Assembly (NCBI GenBank): GCA_022578605.1
Contig: MU394052.1
Location: 310,001-374,000 of the forward strand
DNA length: 64,000 nucleotides
Direction of reading: 5' to 3'
DNA from: Camillea tinctor
Lineage: Eukaryota > Ascomycota > Sordariomycetes > Xylariales > Xylariaceae
Shown here: positions 12,008-26,536 of the stretch, one piece after another
Position numbering within the stretch: position 1 is the stretch's first letter
Layout of the letters: every line of letters starts with the position of its first letter
The notes under the pieces: generated by a model
Database searches by the model: none
Told to the model about the DNA's origin: nothing
What the model saw: the letters and a program-made list of their open reading frames with translations, nothing else
Made by a program: the position numbers and the translations under genes

Positions 12008-12132
12008 GGGAGGCGGCGGCGGCGGTGGTAGTGGTGGTAGTAGTAGTGGTGGTGGTGGTAGTGGCAGTAGTGGTAGCAATGGTGGTAGTGGTGGTGGTAG
12101 TAAGTAGCAGTAGCCAGCAGTAGCAGCAGTAG
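12008..12132. repeat. Imperfect GGT/AGT/GCA trinucleotide tract
   Basis: About 125 bases made of GGC, GGT, AGT and GCA triplets on the plus strand. It produces artificial Thr- or Pro-rich reading frames on the minus strand. Confidence 0.85.
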
Positions 12133-13934
12133 TTCCCAAGTACAAAGGGTAGTATTTGGATGTTCCTAGCTGGGTAGGTACCGGCGCGGCAGCAAGTCGA
12201 GGGACCCCCGGACACTTGGGGGGAGGGTTGATGATAAAGTGACAGTGGTAGTGGTAATAGTGCTTAGTCCCCGGAGGGCCTAGACAAGGCAGATCTTGGA
12301 ACGGGACGGCAGTTTGACTTATTAGATTATACCTTCTACCATTCGCGGCCGATTTAGGCAATGCCCGAAGTGGAAAGTAGACAGCGTCTCTTAAGAGGAT
12401 ATAATAAGTAAAAAAGTAAAAAGAAAAGGGGGGAATAAAAAAAAGACAACGACAGTATATCTCCTCAAGAGGAGGTTGATACACGAGAGGCTAGAACTAG
12501 ACGGCGTGGCTTGGTAGACAGGGCAGGTTACTTTGCTGTACGTACAAGTCGTGAAAGGTACTATCAAGTAGGCGTTGGTCTAAGACAGATCAGATAAGCT
12601 TTGTGTTTCTAGTATGGGAGGAATAAGTAGATAAGTGTGTAAGTACGTTATGGTTTGTTGCAGGTTGCAAGCTCGAGTTGTGAAGGGATATGAATGCTAA
12701 AATAAGACTGTCGAATGACAGCAATAACAAGACAAACTTTGTATCTTGTCTGTCGAAGGACCAGAAGGACAGAGAAGAAGAAGTGGCTTGAAAGTTGGTA
12801 AAGCCTGCCGGGAGGAGTAGGAGTAAGTAGATGGGAGGGGAAGTTCTCTTTTCACGCCACTGCAACGACAAGGCTGTAATCAACCTGTCGAGAACAGACA
12901 AAGTTGGCCTATCCCTGACCTCCCTTCGCCTCCAGGGTTCAAGGGTCTAATCGTCAACGGACGGTCAGGGTTTCTGGCCCGACCTTTGGGACGGCGTGTT
13001 TAAGGCTAGTCTTGTTTTTTTTTGTTGTTGTTTTGATATTTTGGCACCCCTTTCTGCTGCGTGATGTCCAGGCCAGGCCAGTTTAACTTGATAGCTGTGG
13101 ACTGGGAGAAAACGCACTGGCCGGGGGGGGAGAGTTACTTTGCCATGCAGGGTCGATCCCTCGACGGCGGGAAAAAAAAAGATGAAGGAGGATGTCAACA
13201 ACGAGTGTGTGGGGTGTGTGTGTAAGTATTACCGAAGCGGCTACCAGACTTGAGTAAGTGAGTGGGTGGAAGTGGACGGAAGTGGAGTCTACAAGAGGAC
13301 CGCAGCTGGAAGACGGACGAAAACTAACAAGGACTCCTGCTGTGAGACGTGCGAGCATGGAAAAGCAAAGAAATTACAAGACGGCAGCAACAACAGGAAT
13401 AGGAACAAGAAAAAAAAAATAACACTCATAAGAACAATTACAACAGCCACATAAGCTTGTAGGGGAGAGAAGTATCAGATCCTGTCTACAAGGGGGGGGA
13501 TGGTTCTTCTCTCGTCTCCTTTGCTTGTACACTATGTCTTGCCTCCCTGTCTGTCCGTGTTTAGAAGCCAGAGAGAAAAAAAAGGAAGAAGTGGATATTG
13601 CCAAAGTGACTAACTCGGGGGTTGTGATCCGTAGGTAGAGAAGAGGAGCAACAGGCAGGTTTGTTCTTGGGTTAGTTACAAGAGCCGTTGATGCTAGCAT
13701 GAAAAAGGCAAGCAATCTGGGTCAAACATTATTAGAGTCAGCCCGGGCTATCAGCTCTTCCTAAGGTTAATGGCCCGAGGTGGAGTTTCTCAGACCTCTT
13801 TAGAGACCTGGGCTGGGCAAGGTCAGCCGTTTTGCCCGATATACGGATAATGTAATGTTCTATCGTGTGTAGACATGGTTATAAATGTATGTACGTGTGT
13901 GTGGTATGCGTGGTATGTATGAGTGCGAGGGCAA

Positions 13935-13972
13935 GTGTAAGTGTGAGTGTGAGTGTGAGTGCGAGTGTGAGT
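13935..13972. repeat. GTGAGT hexanucleotide-like repeat
   Basis: Repeated AGTGTGAGTGTGAGTGCGAG units next to GT-rich DNA; a simple sequence repeat. Confidence 0.8.
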
Positions 13973-15197
13973 TATGCGTGCGTTGACTCGTGCATGGATG
14001 AACGAAAAGGGAAGACAAGAGGAAGTTTGTGTCGACTGTTAGTGTACGTACCTACATTCAACCTGGAGAGGTTAGGTTAGGTAGGTTATGTTTAGTACTT
14101 AGGTACGTATGGCTGGTGCATCTCTTCCTCTCCCTCCTAATTTTTCTTCTTCTTTTTCTTCTCTATATGTAGAAGTAGCATGTATGTTAGTTAAACTAGG
14201 TAGGTAGAAGTAGATAGGTACCTCTCGTTGTGGGTGTGGATGTGGATGTGGATGTGGAGGTGGGTGTGGGTGTCAGTTTTTGTGGCTGAGTCGCGCCGAT
14301 GCATCATTCATCATTCATCTCTTTTTTTTCTGTACTGTACGATACAGTGCGTTGCAGTTGCGCTGCTGCATGTCTGTCTTGTATGTATTATGTATGTACG
14401 TAATCTGCGGTGACAACAATGGCAATGTTGTGTGCGTATATGTAGATATGCAACGAGTTTTAAACCCCACCGTGCTAGTGTACTCGGTCTATCCAGGACG
14501 TGGGTGCTTCTCGATGTAGCCTAGAGGCCCTCTAAGTTGGGTATATCCCGTTGTATAGGGAGTGAGGGATGTTTTGTGTAGTTTATGCTATGTCGGGCAG
14601 CTCGAGTATGAATTAAACGACATTTAAAATTCCGATGGTGGCTCACGTATGTAACTCGCTAATTGAATATCATCAATATACCTGTGAACATATCCTGAGC
14701 TTATGTATAGATAGACCCGTTTTTATTTTCGTAAATGTACCTAGGTACACAGGCAGACAGGTTATTAGGTACATAGTTACTTGACTTAGATCAATCCCTC
14801 GCTTACATGTATCAACCTAACCTATTGTACAGTATGTTCATTAACCGACGGGAGGTCTAGAAGGGCACAGATATATAAAACCCATTTATTTGCTTACCCA
14901 GTAAATTCACCTACATAAGTACGCGACTGAGGAACCGTTACTAAGTATGATTTATTTGCTTATTTATTTGTTTACGATTTTATGTATCGCATCATCTGTT
15001 GAACGAGCTCGAGCGGGGGTCACTTATACAAGGATTCCCTAGTGTGGTGTAGGTAGGTGGACGGTTAGTTGGATTGTATGTATGTACATACATAACCTAC
15101 ATAGCTACATGTACATTCACACACAAGGAGGATTAGGGAGAGAGAGAGTGTGTGTGTGTATGTGTGTGTATGTATCTGTTGGTCTGTATCAGAGGTC

Positions 15198-15297
15198 ATT
15201 CCTGTCAGATCCTAAGATTTCCGGCCTAATCTCATGCCGTTCATAATAAATCTGGAAGATCTGCTTGACAAGGCAGATATTTTGACCTGTCAGGAAT
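15198..15297. repeat. 100-bp element with imperfect terminal inverted repeats
   Basis: ATTCCTGTCAGATC at 15198-15211 and GACCTGTCAGGAAT at 15284-15297 are inverted repeats matching at 12 of 14 positions. Inside lies a perfect 6-bp hairpin, ATCTGC / GCAGAT, with an 8-nt loop near 15258-15277. It could be a very short MITE-like remnant or a chance structure. I see no clear target-site duplication. Confidence 0.3.
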
Positions 15298-16619
15298 ATG
15301 CATAGATAAAGTGAGCGGTACATGCAAATACGGGCGTAAAGTGCATTTTTAGGACAAGATGTGAGTGGTTGTAAGTCGGGAGCTTTTGCTCTATGGCTCT
15401 AAGCAATGAGACGGGGTAAGCAAAGAGGCGGCCTATAGCGTTCATACTCCATACACATACAATGTACATACAATTTGTCGGCCAAGACTTTGAGACGCAC
15501 AGTCAATACGAAGATGGAATTATTAAGGGCAGCCCTGCTGCTATGTTTTCTTTTTCTTTGCTTTTTTAGGCGTTTCCTTTTTTTTCTTTCCCAATCTACG
15601 GCGCCTATGGCTACGGCTTATTCCCTCGAGGCAGATCGGGCAAAAACGAATATTTCAGTTCTGCAAGGCATATCGGGACCGAAGAGCCTACCTAGCCACA
15701 TACAATGTCACGATAATGAGCGTCATATCAACAGCCACAGCCTATTCCATCACATAGGCACACAGTTAGCTATTTCGCAAGATGAGGACTTATCTATCCT
15801 GGTACTGCGTTGGTTGTACGCTGTTCGCAGCCGGGTTCTAGGTAGTACCACTCGGGTTCGTTCTGGACATAGGAGTTGGCTTTTTAGGAACAAGCCCGAT
15901 TAGGCAAGTTGACTCTCAAATCTCTCATTCTTGGACGTTTCGACTAAGTAGGTAAAACTGGGGGGGTTCCGAAATTGGGGTTTTGGAATGAAGGACTGCG
16001 GTAGTATTAATATGGTGCTCTATATATATTAAAACAGTTTTCAATTTGCAGATAGATGGCAAGCAGCCCCCAAGGATGCGATACGAACTACGTGAGTGAA
16101 TTCATGTGTGTGTAGGCATGTATCGATGTATATTCATGTAGTAATAGCAGTCGTATTGTACTTACGAGTTGACTATAGTATAAGTAGTTGGGGTATGCTG
16201 GTGCTGTGGGGGTGAAGTGCGTTCTTCGGCCCGGCCAGCGGTGATCTGTCAAAAAAGAAAGATAGAAAGGGATGACAGAGCGTAGATGAAGTAAATGAGG
16301 AGAAATAGGAAAGGGAATGATTAGTACACTACATACGCATACATCAATCAACGGCATGTAGGAAAAGTACCTTTTGAGAACTCACCTCCGGCATAAAGCC
16401 CTTTCTTGGAGGGGCATTTTGGGTTACAAGGACGACAACACGCAGGCCAAGAGAGAGGGGCAAAAAGCAAGGTTGGCCAGGGTTAGTACATAGTATAGTT
16501 TAGTAGGTTAGGTTGGACTACCCAAGTAGGTAGTTAAGAGGCATATAGGCTAACCTATGTATGTATGTCAATATGTATCAAGACATGTACCTAAGTAACT
16601 GAAGTCAACGACAACTCCA

Positions 16620-16672
16620 ACGAAACTAAACTAAAAACCAAACTAAACTAAACCAAACCAAACCAAACCAGA
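16620..16672. repeat. AAACT/AAACC pentanucleotide repeat
   Basis: A degenerate array of AAACTAAACTAAACC-type units; a simple repeat. Confidence 0.8.
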
Positions 16673-16926
16673 TCATCTTAAACCAATCTACACCTACATA
16701 ACGCATCAATACATATACAAGGTTAGGTATATATTGATTACGCCTAACGTATCCCATACTATGTACCAGCTTCTTTATTATATAATGATGCTAAAAACAG
16801 GAACAATCGTAATCAGACGAACTCAATATCAGTGTATTCCATGGCTAATTATTTATGGGGATTTCCAAGCATATGTATGTAAAGTAACGTAATCTCATTC
16901 ATGTGTATTAAGCAGCAGTCGTAGTA

Positions 16927-16946
16927 GCAGCAGCAGCAGCAGCAGC
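16927..16946. repeat. (CAG)n microsatellite
   Basis: About six to seven perfect CAG triplets follow TAG/GTA triplets. No open frame of interest runs through it. Confidence 0.9.
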
Positions 16947-17832
16947 AATGCATCAAGACTTATTGTGTCTCTTGTCTGTGCCTTGTTGCCGGTCGGCTGG
17001 TGAGATTTACGACTGACCCCGTCCCATGGGATGGGGGCAGTACTTTCGTCGTCCCCTGTGGTCTTAGAAATAGGTCGCTCCCTGCAGTTCGCGTCTCACT
17101 GGATTGTCATCGCTGCAGGCCTGAAAGCAAAGTTGACTTTCAACTCTACATGATACTGTGCGTGCGTGCGTGCGTATGTGTGTGTATATATGTGTGTGTA
17201 GTGTAATCTGTATGCCCTGCGGCATCTGCTAACGGCTAGCTGGTTAGCTAGGTTAGGGGGTGCTGCATCAGCACCTCTCTTACACCCTATAAGCTTCTTC
17301 TGTTTCTGTTTCTGCCTCTGCCTCTTCTTCCTCTGTTGTCCGCCTAGCTAGACATGCGGCCATGCATTGCGCGTATGTATGTACCTACTCAGTACTTACA
17401 TACACATACACAGGCTCGTTTCTTAACCACATACGGCACGATGCAATTACGTGCCAAGCCGTGTCAGCGCATCCTGTTCTAACTCTCGGGCACATCATCT
17501 ACAAATAGGGCCACCTTCCGTCTGTTTAGATGAGCGACGCGCACGCGTGCAGCATGAAGCGCCTGTCTCCTAAACGAGTTGAGCAGGTGCGTACAGTAGC
17601 TAATATCCGAACAACGCGTTTTGACGTTATTTTGGTGCCTAGGCGCGAACTTGGAGAAAAAGGGACGATCCGCACGTAGGGCGACTTACACGCTAAGGCC
17701 GGTTCGTCCCAAAAACAAGATGTTGTTCAGGTTGAAGCACTACTGGATGGGGTTTTTTCTTCCCTCTTGCTGACTGTTGATCGATAGGTGGTAACTTGCC
17801 TATTATTCTGTCTTCCTCTGCTTCCCTACCCA

Positions 17833-18463
17833 TCATTCGTTTCCCTCCTTGGCCATGTGGTTTTCCATCATATGCACCCGATCAGGTAGGCGCACGAAAA
17901 TGCTAACGTGCCATGCTAGACGCAAGAGATAGTATGAAAATTTTGGTGTGGCCACGTGCCGGAAGATATTGGACAGATTTGGCGAGAGCTTTTCGGGATC
18001 GACGAAGGGCCAGTCCCATGTTGCGAAGCTGGTGAGGTTGTGGTCGTGTGAGAGAGACCAGCGCCCCCCTCCTCCCCGGGAAGTTCTATCTTTATGGTGT
18101 AAAGCATACATAAGCGTCGCAGCAGCACCAAAAGGCTCTACCCTTGCGCATACGGTCGGTCCTGCGCCTGTATAGTGCAGAGACGATTGGCCTGGTCGGC
18201 TTCGATACTCGTTCGAAGACCCAGACGTTCGCGAGTTGCGGTTGAATGGATTTCTCCAACCCAGTCAAGACGTCATGGTGATTCGCCACGCGAGCTTCTG
18301 AAGCTTGTGGCTCGAACCAATCGGTAGTGTCAGAGGATGTTTTGGCTTTCAACCCCATCGCACAGTATGTACGGGTGGCATGGCTGGTGGTCTCGAATCT
18401 TGGCCAGACTCGTTGAATATCTGTCATATCGTATCCCTTATGCAGAAGTACCTTTACGACCAT
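17833..18463 (-). pseudogene. Possible small or degenerate gene in the desert
   Basis: Two minus-strand frames here have more protein-like composition than the rest of the desert. One is 123 codons from ATG 18463 (context CACCATGG-like; contains DMTDIQRVWPRFETT and TTDWFEPQASEARVANHHDV). The other, in a different frame downstream, contains SFATWDWPFVDPEKLSPN. The local GC content is higher than its neighbours. I recognise neither family and could not find an intron joining them with confidence. It may be a real short gene, a broken copy of a larger one, or chance. Confidence 0.25.
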
Positions 18464-21400
18464 TGGTGACTGCTCGGCTGGTTGCTACTGCGCTGGTACC
18501 CTCAAATTAGGTAGGTATGTGGTGTAATATACACTAGGTTAGGTATGGCTCTCGTCTCTTCCCTTCCCTTCCTTTCCCCTCTCCTTCTCCTCAGCCGCAG
18601 GGTTTATGAGATGCACACAGACTACGAGCCTCACAGACGTCAATCAATCCGGTCATGTTGTGACACACGTCGGCTCGTGCCTGTTGTTCATAGTTTGAGA
18701 AGAAGCAAAAAAGGTCCCAAGTTTCACTACTACTACTTGGACACTGCATCGAGTCTTGTGGCGGGCGATCTACTTTATCTACAATAATAGGATGACGCCT
18801 TTCTTTTCGTGGTGTAGATATTATGGGCTGATATTTGAATATTAAATTTGGGTGGTTGTCGATATGATGATGATATTCTGATTGCATTCCATTTGTGATA
18901 CCGGAACTTTTTTTAAGAGACATAAATAAATATAGGAAGAAAATAAAAAAGAAATATATAACACACAGACTTGCATGTTCGTCATACAAGGGCGTTAAGA
19001 TACGAAGTATATTGTGTATGTACATGGTGGCCTAAGTCGGTGGTGGATGGATATGGAATTCGAGGTTGACGATAATTTTCAGCAACCCCCATTAATCAGC
19101 CCCTCCATGACTTGGGCTTCTTTTTGCTTCTTCTCTGTTTTGATTATACCCGCGGCCACGGTTCGTTGGTAGCATGAAGTTGCAATTGTCTCCACGGAAT
19201 AATAATAACTGGTGCTAATTATGTCGTCAACCTATCGCTATGAATAATTTTTTTGGTGCAATGCCTGAATGGGGAAGACAGGGTGGTGGACAGCCAATGA
19301 AGATGGAACTAGTGTTAATGACGGGCGCGTTGCGTTGCGGCTGGTTTGGTTTGATTCAGTTTGATTTGGTAAGGTAAGGTAAGTTTGGTAAAGGGTAAGT
19401 GTACATCCGTAGTGGGTTTCGAAATCTCAGCGATTCTTCCTCTCTGCTCTACGCCAGGCTGGGCCAGGGTAGTATACACTAGAAAAGGTCTGAGGGATCC
19501 TCGTAGACTTGGCACACACCCCCCGACGAACAAGGGTCCTCGAGAACCTTGAATGTTCTGAATGCCCTGAATGCCCTATCAGAGCTTGGGTCAAGCTCAA
19601 ACCGCCGGGATCCTGGGATGATCTAAGGTATCTGACCAGGCGCGATGCAGCTGTCCACTAGGATCCCTTCCTCTCACCGATTAGGGCAGGGAGGTACAGG
19701 GAGGTACGTAGTTTCCTCCACATCCAGGTGGTCCTAGCGCTCCCTGCTGTATGATGGACTTTCCCGATTAAGAACTCCTGAAACAACGCCATCGAATCTC
19801 ACTCGTCAAATCATCGAGTAGCCCAATCTGGCCCGTCATCCTCCTCACATCCAAAAGGAAAGAACCATAGGTAGGAATGAAAGTCAGCGACACCCGGGCC
19901 TTGCATTTTTAAGGTTCACAGTGCCAGACTAATTCTTGAGGTCATTGTCATCTCCGCGCCCAAAGCTGAAACATTCGCATATTAGACGGATTCTGTCCTC
20001 CGCACCTTAGAATATTTCCCTCAAGCTTTGCCAACCTCCTAGTTGCATACATACATACACCCATACATACATCCATACATACACACAGAGATAAGTTAAT
20101 CCTCCTCCTCATTATCGTCATCATCGTCACCATCGTTGTTATTATTATTCTTATTGTCATCATCATGACACCATATCGTGCCAGTCATATAACATAACAT
20201 GCTTACATACCTATATATTAAGCATATACCAACATGTAGGTTATATTATACACTTACACCCCTAATTTTACACGGTCAGTTATTATTTACATATTCCCTT
20301 AATTATATTATTCACACGATGACAACAAAAACAACAACAATAGCAACCCCCTTCTTCCCCACTGTCCGACCTCCTGAGTATGTATTGTTGTTGCTGTAGT
20401 GTAGTTATGTCATCTGTACTAGTAATAAGTATAATCCAAGTTATCTATAGGAAGAGTTACATGGGTGAACAGTTGTTATCCCCGAAGCTTCCAATATCCT
20501 AAACTCTCTCTCTATATACGGAACTCGCTAAGCTCAGGCATATGTATATGCATATACTGTGGTCCAGGAGGGATTTGGTATAGAATACAGAAAGATCAAA
20601 GATCAACAATCCTCGGAGAGCCCAACCGTCAGCCAATCATATGATCGCACTTTGACATGGTTAAGAAGCATTACATACCACATATGGTAAATGGGTAAGG
20701 CATGTTATATCAGTATCTACACTACACACGTATAGGATCCAAAGAGGAAAAAAAAGGGTTCACAGTTTGCACAAAGACAAACAATATGGTGATGATCGTG
20801 AAGGCAGAGCAAGGTAGGTTAATGATATTTGGGGAGAGGGGCCTTGTTGGAAACTAAGGCTAACGTTTATCAACCTTTTATAGAATACCTATCACCATAT
20901 ATACCATATATGGAACACACATATCAAGATTTCTTAGTTTAGTACCGTATGCTCATGTCCTACACCAAATTCATCATATCTTATTAACAAGCTAACGTAA
21001 AAAGAATTATAGGATGAACTTCTCATGACACATGGTTTCCCATCTAGTTGGGGAAAGGGCGCCACATTTCGCTTTAGGAAGAGGATGAGGAGGCGGCGGC
21101 GGCTTCTCGCATCTGCACTATTCACCTCCCATCCAGGCCTGTTCTTATCATCTAAAGGCTACCGACAGCTATTCCAATTCGACATATCGTAACCAAGGGA
21201 CAAACACTGCCCATTGCAGGCGTCCCCTCTTAAGAACAGCTGGTTCTTGCATCTATCGTGACCTTCTCTAGCCCGGCAGTTGCTGCTTTGTGGTAGTGTC
21301 ACAGGCTCGTGGGTTAGACTAGCAAAACCCCCTCACGGCATTGTTGCGATTGGTGAGCCAATATCCATTGTCGATGGGATATGCGCTAGCGGCTGGCTTA

Positions 21401-22354
21401 GTAGTAATCCATCTGTTCACCTATCGAGGAGTGAAGGTCCTCTTGTGGCCTAGTTCCTCCTTGGAGAGGGGGGGCTATCGACTATCATGAGAATCCTTCC
21501 AGAGCAGGTTCAAGGACTCTGGTCTCTGCAGAGCTCAGCGTCTTCCTTATGATTATAACAGCGATCCTATACTTTCTTGTGGGTTTTTTAGGGGGGGTAT
21601 GTATGGGGAGCGGCTAGTTGTCTAGTGGATTACCTACAACGGACTTCCGAAGAGAGTCGTGCATACACATGGCTAGCCGCCGAGGACTGCAGGATACATT
21701 AGACGGTGAGGACGGAAAGCAAGGATATTCAAAGTCAAACCTAGGCCTATCGCCCGATCCTCGACAAATCTGTTGCTATGACCCCAGTGGGGCTGTTCAA
21801 CGTCGAGAACACCTCAATGCTGCTCCTCCACCAAAAGCCATCCAGTACCGATCCAGTATCCGGGCTTTTGGCGATCTACTATAGTAAGAAAACAGGCCCA
21901 ATTCCAGCCTCAAAAGAGATTCAGATGGGGGAAATTACAACAGGTGGTCCTTTCTCCACGCTAGTGCGTGGTCCCGGGACACCAGGGTCTAGCCTTTGCA
22001 TGATAGGGGGTCATTGTAAGCTCCACGGCTTGCATTCTAGAGATTAGATGGCCACTGATATTAATATCGTTATGGCCTAATAAAGTATATATGGTCTCGA
22101 TAACATCTCTTGGCTATAGACTACAAATACTTACACGTCACATAGGTGTAAAATCCAAAGAGAAGCATAATCTACTTCACTACTTGAAGTTTAGTATCAT
22201 CTCCGGGCATCAAAACCTGACCGCGTAGCAAAGGAAATATCTGCGAACACCAGTAGGCCTAGAACAGCAGCATTATAGCATGAGAACACCGATACTACCC
22301 GGCAATTCAACATCCATAACCTAGATCGATAGCAGTTACCTGGCCCCCGCCCCT

Positions 22355-22373
22355 CCCCCCCCCCCCCCCCCCC
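22355..22373. repeat. Poly-C run of 19
   Basis: An uninterrupted cytosine homopolymer preceded by CCCCCGCCCCT. Its length is likely unreliable in the assembly. Confidence 0.9.
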
Positions 22374-25300
22374 TCTCCGGATGGCGCCTTTGTTTAGTGT
22401 AGCTTATCCCCAGATCAGGACCCGAACCGACAAGTGATCAACTGCAGTGTAAGTGGTCAATGAGGTTATCTCCAGTCAACCAAGTGTCAAAGATGTCCTA
22501 CCTGGACACTACAGGATTTGGGGAAGGACGAACTGGGCACCTTGACCATCCTTAGCACCATCCACCCACCCCATCCTAGCAATGGCAGCTTTCGCGGCTC
22601 ACAAATCACATCAGCCACTTGCGTCGTATGTTATGCTGGACGACACTAAAGACAGACAGCCACGCAGGCTGCCATGACCACGATCGTCTGCTATCCCAAA
22701 ACCGGGTAGTTTGATTTGTCCTGCTCACTTTTTATCAAGATATGCCGCAAGTCTAGCCTTTTTTCTTTTCTTTATTGCGACAAGGGAGGGTTTCTGGTTG
22801 TCCAGACTAGGGAACCAAAGCACGCTGTGGTTGCCTTATGCGTATTACCCTATCGGGACAGCAGTCCTTGTTTTCCTTTCCCTCCCTTACCAAGCTTATG
22901 AGGTTCTTTCCAAGGTTTTATCCCCTTAAACCCCCTCTCTTCCCTAAAAGCGAATATTGAGCAATATACTGGCATGTATCCCGCGGATACCTAGTGTCAC
23001 ATGCACACTATATGCCCTATATTCTATGTGTATACGTGTATACCTTATCTCCCATCTATTAAGGCTAACAAGCATTACCCCCTGGGGGGATTTCGTCGAT
23101 CATCCCGCATAACCTTGTCTCCAGCGGAGCTCGACGACGCGTGCCCAATATCCGCACGTTATGCTCACCCGCCGCAATGCCCCGGAAGGGAAGGGATTAC
23201 AAAACAGTAAGATAAAGCATGAACAAATAGCATAGCATAGTGTACCTAGTGGTGGTGGTAAGTAGGTATGTAGTTGGTGGGTGTGCTCGTGGCACGTGGT
23301 TGTTTAAGCCACCCTAGTACACTATCGTTTCACTGAGCCGCTAGGCTTACAAGGAAGAGAGAAAGGAAAGAAAAGGAAAAGAAAAAAAACCTGGAACATC
23401 CTAGTTCCTAAATCGCTATATTATAAGCCATTGTATAGGTGAAGGGTAGATCTTTTTTAGCATCATCGGGCGGGCACTTATTACGGGAGAGGGAGAGCTG
23501 GGTTTATCTCGATTCGGCTATCTTGCTTGAATCGAGTAAAGCTCCCTTTCCCCCCTATCCTATCCTTGCTTTCTTTTTTCCTTTTCTTTTTTTTCTTTTC
23601 TTTCTATGCCTACCCCTAGCTTGATACAGCTTCTTCAAAAGACGAAAATTCATAAGTACATATATACTGTAGACTATACGCTAGGTCTTAGTTTATAGTA
23701 AGTCCATCGCCCACAAGCAACAATCACGCCACGTTATGTACCCCCGGGATATCGAAGCTAGTGTAAAGTTTTTTTGAGGCTCCTAATCTCCTCGTCCCTC
23801 TTTTGTCGATCGAGCCTCGGGAGGGGAGGGGCCTCCGGTGGGTAGCGTGGGTTCTAAGCTTCTTTTGTCCTTCTCTTTATTTCCCTTTCCCTATCGGCTC
23901 ACTTCTTTTCCTTCTTTCTCCATACAAATACATAGCGCAGTGACGCCCCCGGTCCTGGTTGAACACGACACGTACCCGGTGACCGGGAAGAGAGAGAGGG
24001 GGGCGTGAGGATCATTAATCGTCCTAAAACTTTCGTTAAGCCACATTTCCGTTAGTCCGCTAATTCCGTGGAGAGAAGAATAATACAGATGAAGAAAGAC
24101 AATTAGCTTAGGTTAGGTTATCTATAGGAAGAAACACGGCAGGGAGAATGAAGAAGAGGCGAAAGTAGGCTTATATCAATGGGGATAGCATGCATACCTA
24201 CATATATACTAATTCTCTAAACCCTCCCCATCCGTCACATCCCGCATCCAGAGAGACAAAAACTTAACCCCAGCCTATCTTCTCGTGCTTTGTAAATCCC
24301 TGGTTTCCTATGAGCAGCTAGGCTAACTTACGTGTACTTCTACTATGTGTAAAGAAGCTAGCTATGGTACCTACGTATTATCGTATCGATCTCACGAATC
24401 TCGATCTGCTCCTTTTGATTACTATACTAATTTTCTCGGTTTCGTTCTCGAACCGAAAAAAAAAAAAACCCATGTCCTTTCCGTATGTGTATATGTATGT
24501 AGTTGCCTAGTTTGGGACGAGCTATCTTAGCAGCATCGTATAGATTGCAAGCGTGTGTGTCTATCGACACATTGAAACCGGTCAGCTAGTTAGCCCAGCC
24601 CTAGCAAGCCAGCCAGCCTCGTCGTCGTCTACTAAGACCGTAATCCCTCTTCCGTACCTAAACCCAATCTATCGTTCGCTCCTAACTACAAAGGTCAAGT
24701 CAAGTAACCCTCATCAGACTAAACAACTTCACCCCAATCTACTAGGTTAACCTCCCTCAAGAAGACCCCAAACCAAGGCGCTTTAGTTACTTAGTCCGGG
24801 CGGTCAGTTGAGTCCCTCATCCGATGAAGATGTATGCAATGATACAAACGGCGTTCCCGAACTGTCGGAACCACGGCTAGCTAGCTCTCCCCCTAAACGG
24901 TCCAGACGAAGACGGAGCCTCGCCGCTAGGCTACATACTTCCCTAACCTAGGTTACTTGCTATATAGGTTATAGGTTATCTGAGTTTCCTTAGCTCGCGG
25001 AAGTTTTGAACCTTCTCCCACCTAGTCTAGCATCGCCCGCCCGGAACAAATCGACCGTATCTCGCCTACCTACCGAGGTTTGTGTTTTTGTCTAGAGAAG
25101 ATGCCTAGGTAAGGTAGGCGTTGTTACCACTCTTACCCCTTTTGGGTTATATTCCTGTAAATGCAGGATATGGAATGTGTATGATTCCGAGAGATTATGT
25201 AGCTTCTTTCATCCCCACTCTTAAATGCATAGGCATTATTGGGGGGAGGTAATATGTTGAATATCTATCTGTTTTGCGATGTCGTTTGTGGCCGACATAG

Positions 25301-26534
25301 AGCTTGAGAAGAATGGTACCTCGAGAGGGAAATCGGTCCTAGCTTTTCCTAGGGATCGATCTCCTTTGGTAGTGTTTAGGACCTGGAAATGAGAAGGATC
25401 ATAGGTAGATAGCTACAATTCCCGTTTTTTCCTCATTACTTTGCTACTTACCTAGATACTAAGCAAACCCCAAATATACAACTCACCAACCCAGAAAATC
25501 CAAATAATAGCAATTCCATTGAACACTACCCCTTTCTCCCTTTGTATATTTATAGTAAGTGATAAGAGCAAATAAGAGCGAAGTAGCTATTTACCCATAT
25601 CTCTATCTAGAAAATACCAACTCAAGAACAAATCCCACTGTATAATTGACCTCCCTAATCTACGTATATGGTCGATTCCAGCATGCTTCATCATAAAGCA
25701 TCCATCCCACCACCTTATTCAACTCAAGTCACACGATACATACAATACACAACAAACCACAAATATTCAACCACCTTAACCTTCGTACACATAATCCCTC
25801 CTAATAAAACAAATACCATCCCACCCCCTTTACCCTAACTTACACTTCCCCCCTTCCCCCCTTTTCCGTGGAATATCAAGCTCTCCTTTCCACCTTCCCT
25901 CTAAAAAAAAAACACAAAACAAAAATGCAATGACTCGGGATAATTCGTATGTTTTTTTCTATTCGATGTGATACCATTTGCGTATATGTTTGTTTGTTTG
26001 TTTCTCTCTGTGTGTGTGGTGCGTTTGTGTGTATATGTGTGCATATCTACATGATCGGTGTGTTGTTCCCTTTATGTTTTGATCTCTCTCGCCAGAATAA
26101 TAAGCTGCAGATCCAAGACACTCTGCCCTTTCTACCCCCTCCTATTATTTTCTCCTATTACCCTTCCTCCCCCCTTGTCCTTTATTCTATCTTGTCTCAT
26201 CTAGGTAGGTAAAAGAAAAAGAAGAAGGGGGCAAACCAAGTAGATGATGGTGAGGAAGAAGGCAAAGGAGAAGAACCGACAACCATTCACCAAGGCCATT
26301 TTTGTATGGATCGGTGAGGTTGGAGCGGAAAGAAGAGGAGAGAAACCCCAAACCTTAGGATTGAAGGTATTGGGTAAATAATATTGCTTGATTGTCCCCC
26401 CCTCCTCCCCCCTTCACCTTTCCTCCATCATCTATCCTCCATCATGTACGCTAGTCAGTAAGAAACCCAGGTAAAGGTAGATTAGGCAGGCAGGTAGGTT
26501 CTATGGACAAGTCATGGACCCCGCTCCTTTATAT

Positions 26535-26536
<2 letters not shown>

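Noticed and set aside
11951..12484. Pro/Leu- and Thr-rich minus-strand ORFs of up to 177 codons
   Set aside because: They arise from the GGT/AGT/GCA triplet tract. Composition is purely repetitive and there are no splice partners.
15475..15903. 142-codon plus-strand ORF in the desert
   Set aside because: No ATG at the start (TTG), pyrimidine-derived Leu/Phe run, no recognised motif.
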